64,000 nt of DNA, taken from positions 34,814,357 through 34,878,356 of the forward strand of contig CM050690.1 in NCBI GenBank assembly GCA_027574665.1, given 5' to 3'. The number at the start of each line of letters is the position of its first letter. Position 1 is the stretch's first letter. The notes beneath the pieces were generated by a model, which worked only from the letters and a program-made list of their open reading frames with translations, had not been told where the DNA came from and did not search any database. The stretch comes from Rhynochetos jubatus. Taxonomy: Eukaryota > Chordata > Aves > Eurypygiformes > Rhynochetidae. Both the position numbers and the translations under genes were made by a program. Positions 54,474 to 64,000 of this stretch are shown here, one piece after another.

Positions 54474-56023
54474 CTTTGAACATTTTGTTCCAGTCAGTTT
54501 CCAAGAAAGGGGAAAACACCAGGCGTGACTCAACCAAAGGATGCCCACCCGCAGCCCTGCTGCTGCTGGGGAAGTGGCCACTGGGCAGATACCCCAGACA
54601 CTTATTTCCCAAAGAACACAGACACAGACTGCCGAGACACCAACTCTCACTGGCGGCAGCACACACACATAGCAGGGCAAACAAGAACGGCAGAAATGGC
54701 TGAATGAACTTTATTCAGTATCTGACATACGATGTCAGAGTAATGAACGTGACCTAAGGAAGAGCGTTACACTCATAAGCAGACTGAGTTGGCAGCTCTG
54801 ATCAATTAGTACCAGTTAATTTTATGGTGATAGCTAGTACACACGTATGATATTCTGTAAAAGCTTAATAGATGTCACCATAAATCACAGTCACCCTTGT
54901 GCTCTTTCTATTCGGAAAGTACTTACAGTTCAATCTTCTGTAATACTGGTTGTAGACTGAAGTGAATGCAAACGTAATTATGGCAGCCTCTGCAAAAAAC
55001 CAAAAGCGCATGCACCAGGAAAGTTCTCTTCTCACCTAGCATCTACATGACTCCTGCTTTTAAACAACGACACTGTTTTGTTCTGTACACCATGGTATTT
55101 ACAGCAACCGTAGTCTGCACAGAACAAAGAGAGGCAAAATGTAGGTTTTTTCCCCTCCTTCCTTCTCAAGTTCAAGTTCTCTCCCAGAGTGACAAATACC
55201 AGCTGCCTACATACTCATGCACTTGGAAAGCGTTTTGAGCAGCGGTAACCAACCCAAATGGCTGCTACATCTGTTGAACTGTAATGGCAGAATACCCCAC
55301 ACGTGCTTATCAGCAAAGGAAACATTAAAAATTACCATCATTTTTATTGTTACCAATGAAACAGTTGGATTTCTGCCTCAAGTTCTCGACTGGCACTTGC
55401 AGCTAAGGAATTGGGTTGATACGCACGCACTCTGCGCTTAAAACACAAAGCGTTACTGTTAGCCCTACATCCTAGATGTCACCAGGGCAGATTGACAGAC
55501 CACTTTACAGGCAGTGTTGATTAACTGCTGCCTCCTGCAAGATCACCACCATCAGGAGGGCAAGTATAGACCTGCTTTTAGGGAGGGACTGGTCTGAAGC
55601 CTGTTACAGAGCTGGAGGGCCACTTTGCCTTTTGGTAGCCCAACATACACAAAATGGTCCTCCAGCAATTCCCAGGAATCTGTGTTTCTAGCCTGCCCTT
55701 CTGGTCAGAATTTTAAGGAAAAGAGTAAGGATCAGAAGCTAACATAATTATTTATAAACCAATTTCAAGGTTTATTGGTTAGTTTTTCCAATGTTTTCCC
55801 ACGTACAGCTCTCAACTAACTTACAGGCTAGCGTGTCGCTTTCACCATTGCTTCTGTCACATTTATTCTTCCCATGTTGTAACATTTTCAATATAAGAAT
55901 GGTAATTCAGCCACATGTTCCAAGAATATAACAGGCTCTAACTGCAAAAATAGCCATTACTTATTTGCATTTTTCCTTACAGAGAAACTGCAGAGAGGCA
56001 ACATTGTTTGCTTCTAATACCTA

Positions 56024-56037
56024 GACACACACACACA
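56024..56037. repeat. Short AC microsatellite
   Basis: Seven AC dinucleotides in a row, possibly polymorphic. Confidence 0.85.
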
Positions 56038-56404
56038 TAGAGATGAAAAGGTATTTGTAATCAGTGCTTTGGCAAACAACCCTTACGAGGCTCCTGCTGA
56101 GTGAATCCCTTTATCATTGTTTCCTCCACACAGAAAACAAGGCTAGAAATGTTTACCTAGCTGTTTTGTAATAGTGGTTTGGCTTTTTAAAATATTAAGT
56201 TATGAAGTGTAAGTTTTGTATGCACAAAAATTCTTATTTGGTATATTTTGAAAACAATGGCCCAAACTCCCCAGTGCCCTCACTTTCTTAATTTCAAAAT
56301 CTCAGGGGGAAACTCCTGAGATACGAATTTGGCTGCAATGAATACTTTCTTTTATTTTTACAGATTCTGGCCTCCTGGAAGTTTAAGTGTATTATAACAC
56401 AGCC

Positions 56405-56422
56405 AAAAAAAAAAAAAAAAAA
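56405..56422. repeat. A18 homopolymer
   Basis: A run of 18 A, followed after a short gap by further A-rich sequence (56437-56456). No retrocopy is recognised upstream of it. Confidence 0.9.
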
Positions 56423-58599
56423 GGCAACTGGAAAGAAAAAAAAATTCAGAAAAAAGATTTTACAACAATGCAGTTTCTCTTGCACTGCCTTCAGTGTTAT
56501 GCCGTGAAACTAACCCTGCTCTCACTCACAAAATGTAAACTGAGAAACTGAGTGCAGTCCTTCTAGATTAACAGTCACAAAGAGAAGCTGCTGAAGAAAG
56601 CAATTAAGAAGCTCACAGCATCCCCTAATTTAAGGGAGAAAAAAAACCCCAGACTTGCCATGAACAAAAGAAAATGTGAAGTCGGTTGCTTAGCTAAGTG
56701 CCCTAATTCTTTGCTTACTCCAGTCTGTGTTGCTAGTTTACTCTCTTTTATGTACCATCCTGCATAAAAACAAACAGGCCCTCGGGGATTAACATACCAT
56801 AACCAGCACTTCAAACCTACTTGCTGCAGCTCCCTTTCCACACCTTCATAAACATAAACAAATAAGGATTTCTGAACAGGAGCTACCGGAATCATCTTCC
56901 TTCATATTGTGTCAAGCAGGCATCAGCAATGCCAGTTGTGGAAACTGGGGAATGTGGTAAATTGCATCCCAATGAAGGCTATTCTAGCTAAGCCTCTGAA
57001 CAACATCATCGGGAAAAATCTCTTCCCAAGACTATTTTAAAAGGTATTTTTTCCCATAATTAGCTAAGGTGAAAGCTCGCTACAGTAGCTAGGAGCAAGT
57101 GATTTGAGAACCTGCATTACCCCTACTACTGCACAAAAATTACTGTGCTTTTACATACAGACCGTGCCAAAAGCCCCAGTTACGGACAGCCGTGGTGATT
57201 CCTGTGCCAGCACAGCGTTTTTAGTTCAAGCCCAGCTCTGCGGAAGCCTGACACGACTTTCCCAAATCAGCGACAGGCTTGTCACCGAAACAAGCAGCCT
57301 CACAGAAAAGAGGTACATCTTGCCTCAGAAATGCCTCAGAAACTGGACAGGTTGCGAGTTTGAACGAAAACACAGTACATACATAGCAAATGTGCTATAT
57401 GCTGCAGCTCTCCATCCAGTAATTTGTATCTGCAGATATAGAGGAGAGGAGGATCATCCACACGATGGAGTTTATTGTCTCCAGCAAGAAGCGCAAGACT
57501 GCTGATAGGCTTGAGAAGGGACACAAGGGACAGATTAAATATGGACAGGGTGCAGTATGAACTCTGAAAAAAAGTATGACTGCTGCAATTAAAAAGAAAG
57601 GGAATCTCCAGACCTCAGTTAATTAGTAGTGCTTATCAGATTTTTCTCCTGCTTTTTCACTGGAGTTTTTTAGGTCCTGTTAATTTAGATTTCTTCATTC
57701 TGAACAGCCTGTTACAGCTGCTTGGGAACAAGATAAACATCTGCCCTGCAAAGACTTCCCTTAAAGTTTTTATACAACACTTGAATTAAATGCTATCCCT
57801 AGTACAGGAAGAATTTGTCCATACCCAAAGCAATGTCACAGCCACTTGTTTCTGTACAGTGATGGTTTTTTACATTACACTAGACAATAGTATCTGGGAT
57901 ATGCTTAGAAAAAAAGACAGAAACTTTGCTAGCTTATTTATCACTACTACTTAGTGACTCAACTTTATTTCGATGCCACATATTGCACAGCTGCCAGCCT
58001 GTTGGAAATATTTCTGCATTTGGTTATCCTACAATTTCAAAAGCTTGTGATCTGTTATGGAAGTTTGCGGATGTAGTTCCCTCACCCTCCCCAGCTATAG
58101 CATGACAATGCATGCCAGAACACAGGCTCTGGCACAGGCTTTGGAGACGGATGTGGAAAGATTACACAATTTTGCAACAAATTCATTATGATCAAGCAGC
58201 ACCAGTTAAAGCAATCACTTTCCTGGCCAAAGAAATAAGTGAGGAAAAGAAAAACAAAAAAACCCAAGTCTTCACTTTTCTGATGTCCTGTTGCATCAAA
58301 GCACAGGTTGCAACAAGCTGAGAAAGTGTAATGTGCTTCAACGTCTTTTTCAGTTGCTATGGTACAGTTTCTTATGGAAAATTCCTTGTTCTGCGTGATG
58401 TTTTTCCTGCCTCATTTGGGATGGCAGAACCGTTCCTTGTGTCACCTGAGAAACCGGGCTGTCAGTTTCCACCTATTGGTGAGAAAGAAACTCATCAGCA
58501 GCAGAACTCAATGGAAAATTCCTCTGGTAGAAGTTTCTGCGCTGGAGGCCAACATGACACCGGAGAGGAAGGACAGAAGGGTCAGGAGCTGAGGGGGCC

Positions 58600-58745
58600 A
58601 CGCGGGAGATCTGGCTTCCACCTCAGGGTCGGCCACAGATTTCCTGCGTGAGCTGGGGCAAGGAATTTAATCCCTGGGACTCCCTGCCTGTGCAGGCAGG
58701 ACAACAAAGCATCCTTCCCCGTCCTTCACCCTGTTCATGAAGCCT
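58600..58745 (+). repeat. MIR/CORE-SINE-like ancient SINE remnant
   Basis: The plus strand follows the order of a tRNA-derived MIR/CORE-SINE. GGGAGATCTGGCTTCCACCT near 58603 corresponds to the B-box side. GGCCACAGATTTCCTGCGTG near 58630 follows, then AGCTGGGGCAAGGAATTTAA at 58651, equivalent to the core GACCTTGGGCAAGTCACTTAA. A degraded CTCTGTGCCTCAG-like part comes next. Such elements date from early amniote evolution and survive only as diverged copies in birds. Exact ends are uncertain. Confidence 0.55.
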
Positions 58746-61700
58746 CAAGTCCGTAACCTGCCAACCAACTAGCTCCGGGTTACAGGAGTGGGCCCGTAGC
58801 CCAAAAGCTCTTTGGGCAGGGGTTATTTGCAGCTGCGGAGTCCCACAGTGCTTCGCAGACTGAGGTCCTGCTTGGACTTTGGGCAATAAAGTAACACACA
58901 CAAACAGTAACAAGTAATTGCATTGTCCTCTGCTCTTGTGGAAAAATATCAACACAGGCAAGGAGGGAAAACTCCAGCTTTACTGTCATCCAAGCAGGAT
59001 AAAACTTTTGGCTTTTAGAGGAGATCTCCAATCTATTTTCTGGATGGGTAATACCAAAAATTGCCAGAAACACAGTATAAAAATGGCTTTATAGCACCAC
59101 ACTAGTGATACAAAGCAAGCAGGGATAAGGCCCTTTCACTAGGGGAATTTCTTTTATGGATTAGTTGGAAGTAATCCGATTTTAATGTGACATTTTTCCT
59201 GCTGGAATGTTTTTCCTTCCAATCAAAAAATAATTAGGTTCCACCACTTGTGATTCATGACAATCCAAAGCATGGTTTAAGAAAAAAAAGAAAAAGGCGT
59301 TAACATTTTAATGCAGTTGGATACCTGCCGTGCTTCAGAATGCCAAAATTCCCATGAGCTCCCTATGGTGCTGAGAGGAGCTTTTGACCTCTCTGAGGAA
59401 ATGGGTTTTGAAAATAATAAATGCATAAGTGCTTGAAAGGGGACTCCTTCAGTAATATCTATCATGACAATGAAGAGCATTCAAGATGTGACAATGCAAT
59501 TGCACTCCATGGTACAAATTTTCTGTTGGTGCCAATATTTAAAGCTCCATTGACTTCAGTGGAGTTCACCCTTTAATCCGAGAAGGTTTGAACTTGTTGG
59601 ATATCACTTGCAGTTACATACAACCTCTTTTGTCTTTTAGCGTCCCTCCCATTCCCAGATAAATTCACCAATGAAATTAATGGGAACAGGTGTAGGAATG
59701 GAAGAAACTGTGCCAAATATTAATTGAACACAAGTCAGAACACTTAAAATTTTGATTCCCACAGCACTGACTTCAGCATAAAGCCAATCTAAAATATTCG
59801 ACTGAAAAACGTTAATGGTGTAAAATAAACTTTCAAAGATTCGGCACCAGGAAAATGTGGAATTTCAGTTACCCTTTTTAGCTTTCTAAAGCAAAGAAAC
59901 AAATTCAACATTCCAACGTGGAAAAAAAAAATTCCCCCCCCACAGAACAACAAAAAAGAAAAAATCTTACCTATAATTTTGAAATATTTGTCCAAATTAG
60001 CTTTCCATTTTAAAACACCAAATTAATCTTATTGAAGATGCACATTTTTCCATCTCAGTATTTCAATTCGAAGCTTAAGAGAAAGCTTTCTGCTTTAACT
60101 TTTGTTCTCATTTTAAAGCAGAAAGCAATTTTGAAATGCTGAAATCTCCCATGCCAGGAAAATTCTGTATTTGAACAGCTTTACTTCTGTGCATTTAAAA
60201 TCTCAGCTATTACCCTGGAACTTTGGAGAGGGAGGAGTTGTACTGAAGATTGAATAATTCAGTAATGGCTGCATTATTCTGTTTTTACAAAATGGTAAAG
60301 GCACTAGGACCTTCCTCTCTCACTTTGCATTATGGTGGGGGAACCACTCTTCAGGATGAAGAACGAGATGCCAGTCTCACACTATGCAGGATGCCTGCAC
60401 AACAGCACATTGCTCCACTGACCATGACCTTCATTCTTATCCAGAGGCTGCCAAATTTGACTCACAAGAAACTCATCCAGCAAATACCGTGTGCAAGTGG
60501 AAAGGATATGGAGAATGGAAGTTAAAACTCAGCTTTAAGCACAGCAAAGTTGCAAGAGGATCTAATGAAGTTATGGAAGTTTGAACCAAAACCCAAGATT
60601 TGAATACAACTGACTTTTGACAAACTTTACATCCGATCTGAATGCTGTGAGTTAAAAGTAGATGTTCAGAAAATCCCTCCCTGTCTGAACAAAATTATAA
60701 CCATCAAAGAAGGATTCTGCAATTTAATTCCTATCCTACTGCAAATACTTGTCAATGTAGAAATCCTTTGGAAGAGCAAAAGTTTTGCATACAGCAGTAT
60801 TTTTGTGCTAGAACCCACCATTTGGATTATGACGGGCCATCTCATCTTCAGGAAGGTTGGTGCTGTTATATTAATAATGCTAATACAAAGAAAATCCACA
60901 GAATGGCTCCTCTGCTTCAGCAACCAATGCAAATTATGAGATCTCTTAAATATCTAGTTCCTTTGATAATCGCAAGTGCTGCTGTTACACCTTAGTAATC
61001 TTTCTCCTCCTATCTCCAGCAGCACAAGTAGCAGCTGGGATCTGGAAGTGGGGGGGACAGATGGGTACAGAAATAAATGGTGACCCAGACAAGCTTTTCG
61101 TTCTTTAGTTGTCCTGTGCTCTACTGATCCTCTCACATTCCCCAAAGACATGAGACACTTTATGATTATGAAAATATTGAAACACTGTCAGGGATTTGAA
61201 GGTGCTTCCCCCCTGAACATCTAGACAAGCAATAAATATCAGTTTAAAAGCAATAAAACCAAATCAACAAATGGTTAAAGCTGCAGATGCAAAGCCCTGC
61301 CATCCTGAGCTCTTCACTGAGGCTCCAGAGGTGTGTGGATAACATTCCCTTCCCAACTCGACCCGGATATTCAATTAGTTGGCTGTCAGGATGAAATGCA
61401 GAAAAGAGGGAAAGCTCGATGAACACATTGGTCTAGTGAAAGGCAATTAAAAAGATCCTTAATCAAACACTGCTGCTTTTAACAAGTCAGGTAATGTATC
61501 AAAAGGAAAGCCTACTTGCCCAAATCCTTTTTCTCCCTGAATCCAAATCCTGAAGTCAGGGAGGGCAAAACCTAGGTAGTGACTTTAATTGCTTGAACTT
61601 TGGAGCAGTACAGCTGCAAAATATTGGCTTAATTGGAGTAAATGACCAACAGGCCTTTTGTCTTTCTTATCTTTTATTCCCCTTCTCCTTCCCTACCCTC

Positions 61701-62235
61701 TGCTTCCTCTCTTTGTCTAGGAGGAGGAGATCTATACACATCAGTGTCTCACAGGGTGCCACTTCTTACTGGAGCTCTCGCTGGTCATTGCTTGGATAGG
61801 TGCAAGTTGTGGGCTTTTGTATTTTCCCTGCAGTTTTCCTTTTGTGTGAGCATGATTCATCAGCTTCATCTCTTTGATGTTGTTTTGTCCCATCTAATGA
61901 GTTTTACCAGTAATTGTGTTTCAGGGTTTATATTTATGATGCCACATGCAGAACAGTGTCACTCTTAACAACACGCTTGTGGCTTAAACAACACTGAGAG
62001 ACAAGAATATTTTCTCCATGTTTGCCACATGGGAGGTATTCCCTGTATCAAAGCCTGAGGACATTCAGTGAATTCTGTCTATACAGAGCAGCTGCCTGTT
62101 AAAGGTAACAAGAAAAATGCTACATCTGCACTGCCTTTCCTTTGTCCCGTAATCTTACCATATGAGAGTACTACATTGAGAGATGGAATATTAATGCAAT
62201 TCATATTTTTTGCATTCATGGGTACAGTTTGCATT
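58746..62235 (-). other. NTRK2: Upstream NTRK2 intron, middle part
   Basis: The sequence is AT-rich and unremarkable. I see no exon, no mobile element and no RNA gene. The short frames at 60250-60525 and 61642-61968 lack any domain and are treated as chance. Assignment to the NTRK2 intron is inferred from the absence of any other gene and of the upstream NTRK2 exon. Confidence 0.65.
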
Positions 62236-62440
62236 CCACAGAATCACAGAATAGTTTGGGTTGGAAGCGGCCTTAAAGATCACCCAGTTCCAACCCCCCT
62301 GCCATGGGCAGGGACACCTTCGCCTAGACCAGGTTGCTCCAAGCCTCATCCAGCCTGGCCTTGGACACTGCCAGGGATGGGGCATCCACAGCTTCTCAGG
62401 GCAACCTGTCCCAGTGCCTCACCGCCCTCTCCATGAAGTT
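62236..62440 (-). repeat. CR1 LINE 3' tail, 5'-truncated
   Basis: The plus strand reads CACAGAATCACAGAATAG, then TTTGGGTTGGAAGCGGCCTT, AAAGATCACCCAGTTCCAAC and GCCTCACCGCCCTCTCCATG. This is the reverse complement of the standard avian CR1 3' untranslated tail, ending in its short ATTCTGTGATTCTG-type terminal repeats. The element is inserted in the minus orientation and truncated at its 5' end near 62440, as is usual for CR1. It is less diverged than the CR1 pieces at 3.5 and 15.6 kb. The 122-codon frame overlapping it is not a gene. Confidence 0.95.
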
Positions 62441-64000
62441 TAATGATTTCATAAGTCTTTACACTATTTTTCCCTAGTGCTTTGCTCCACCACCTTTCAT
62501 TGGGTTGAAGAGGAGGAGAGAAGAAACTTTTGTCTCCTATGAATCAAACCATCACCTTCTCTGAATCAGACTGAGTATTAGCTGCCCAAAACTGAGTACT
62601 AGCTACTCAAAAGTGTGGTTTTATTCAGTCATCCTACAGCTTGCACAACTTATACAACAACACACACCAAGAACTCAATAATTCAAGTGTATCAGGATGC
62701 AAAAATGCTTAGTTTGCACAGCATTACATGGCTTGTTACTTGACTTAAAAGCAACAACCCAAAAGCTAATTTCAAATACACTCTTGTCAGAGACAATGAG
62801 GTTTGCCACAGATGAGGTCAGACAAAGCTTGTTCCATCACAGAATCTGAGATACAACGAAAACAACCCTTGCTGGTTTTGGCTTGAGCGTGTTCAAATAA
62901 GCTTTGATCTGTGGCCTTCTTAGCCTGATTACCCAGACAGTTAAAATGCCGTGCAAAATTCCAAGTCCAGCTCAGTACTGACGCAGCTTCTCAGGATCTG
63001 CTGGCAGAAAGCTGTGCTGGGAATGATGGGCAGCTTGTGACCACAGAGAGTTTATACCTGAGCTTGTAAACTAGTATTTCCTTCTTTTATTATAACAGCA
63101 TAGACATCTAGGAAAGATTTAAATGCAGGATTGCTGTTTCCTTAGACTGCACTTCCATTAAATAATTTCCCCTCTTTCTTAAAAGTGAACAGTCCCTGCA
63201 TCGAGATATGTTTCTGCAGCAGCTTTGTTCTTAGCACTTCGAATTCCTCTTGTTTTTCTGAATGGGATACCTAAAAAGCCCTCTGTAAGAGGAGAGAAAT
63301 TCAGGGGACTATTCTGACACAACTCTTCCGCAGTCTGCTGCTGTATTTCTTTATTACAGGGCAGACACTAGTCTCTGAGCTGTTCAGAAGTCTCCCAGCA
63401 CTGCCTTTGGCAGCTGTGGAAGAATCAAAGTTTCAGGGAGACCATCTTGAGTTAGTTCAGTTAACGAATCCTGTGGATTTTAACATGTATGCTTGTGTAC
63501 AGTATAACCATAGAGAAAGGTCAGAGGAAGCGCAACAAAACGTTTCTTAAAAGCTTTCCTGGACGCTTGGATGGGACAACTGATCTGACAAAACCAAGAA
63601 TTCACTGTGGGTGGGCACAGACTTTTATATATGAAGAAAAATAAATATTGCGTGCTCAGGCACAGAATCTGTCCCAAGACTAGACCAAATAAAACTCAAA
63701 GATTTCTCTGTACGGTTTCTGTCCGTTATTAAGAAAAACACCTGATGCTTTTCTGTCCTTTTTCCATAGGAAGTACTCTACATATTTCCGCGTACATATT
63801 CTGTCAATAAACAAAAGCTGCAAAGTTGAGATGCCAAAGCTGTCCCCCGTCGAAGCGATGAGCACCTCTGTGGTCTGTTCTATCTTGAAACAATCCTATC
63901 TTGCAGCCAAGAAAATTTAGCAGTCCAAGATAAATCTCTTACCAGTTTGTTTATTGTTGCTATTTACTACAGTCCTGTTTCACACGCTGAGGTCAAACTC
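62441..64000 (-). other. NTRK2: Upstream NTRK2 intron, distal end of window
   Basis: No coding exon, repeat or RNA gene is recognised between the CR1 tail at 62236-62440 and the end of the window. Short frames at 63480-63677 and 63680-63865 are not protein-like. This stretch is assumed to belong to the same intron because no other gene boundary is visible. Confidence 0.6.

Noticed and set aside
62068..62436. 122-codon plus-strand ORF
   Set aside because: Its C-terminal half is antisense CR1 tail.

Overview
This is a vertebrate, almost certainly avian, nuclear window that lies mostly in the introns of one large gene. Three exons on the minus strand encode a Trk-family tyrosine kinase domain. 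The catalytic-loop exon reads [11 protein letters not shown]...[13 protein letters not shown], which fits TrkB (NTRK2, the BDNF/NT-4 receptor) and not TrkA or TrkC. CR1 LINE pieces and a low repeat load point to a bird.

The gene runs from high to low coordinates. A 131-nt exon (44460-44330) carries the ATP-binding glycine loop and the beta3 lysine. A 173-nt exon (38187-38015) carries the alphaC glutamate and the hinge. A 235-nt exon (34424-34190) carries the HRD and DFG motifs and the activation-loop tyrosines. Splice sites and phases agree across all three, which join into one frame of 179 codons plus the end of a split Phe codon. The introns between them are 6,142 and 3,590 bases. I found neither the upstream juxtamembrane exon, expected above 44460, nor the two exons for the rest of the kinase C-lobe, expected below 34190. 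At least 19.5 kb on one side and 34 kb on the other are therefore read as flanking introns.

The intronic DNA holds recognisable fossils. There are an old plus-strand CR1-type 3' end (about 3525-3825), an old plus-strand CR1 reverse-transcriptase fragment (about 15590-15890) next to an oppositely oriented CR1 (about 15990-16570), a 5'-truncated CR1 tail (about 62236-62440), and one or two MIR/CORE-SINE-like remnants (about 58600-58745, possibly 47955-48060). Short tandem repeats, homopolymer runs, a purine tract and two G-quadruplex-type tracts are also present. Two minus-strand stretches (23369-23593 and 25412-25875) have protein-like composition that I could not assign; they could be decayed gene copies or an unrecognised nested gene.

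I see no tRNA, rRNA, CRISPR array, operon or new multigene system. Apart from the three NTRK2 exons, nearly all open reading frames look like chance ORFs.
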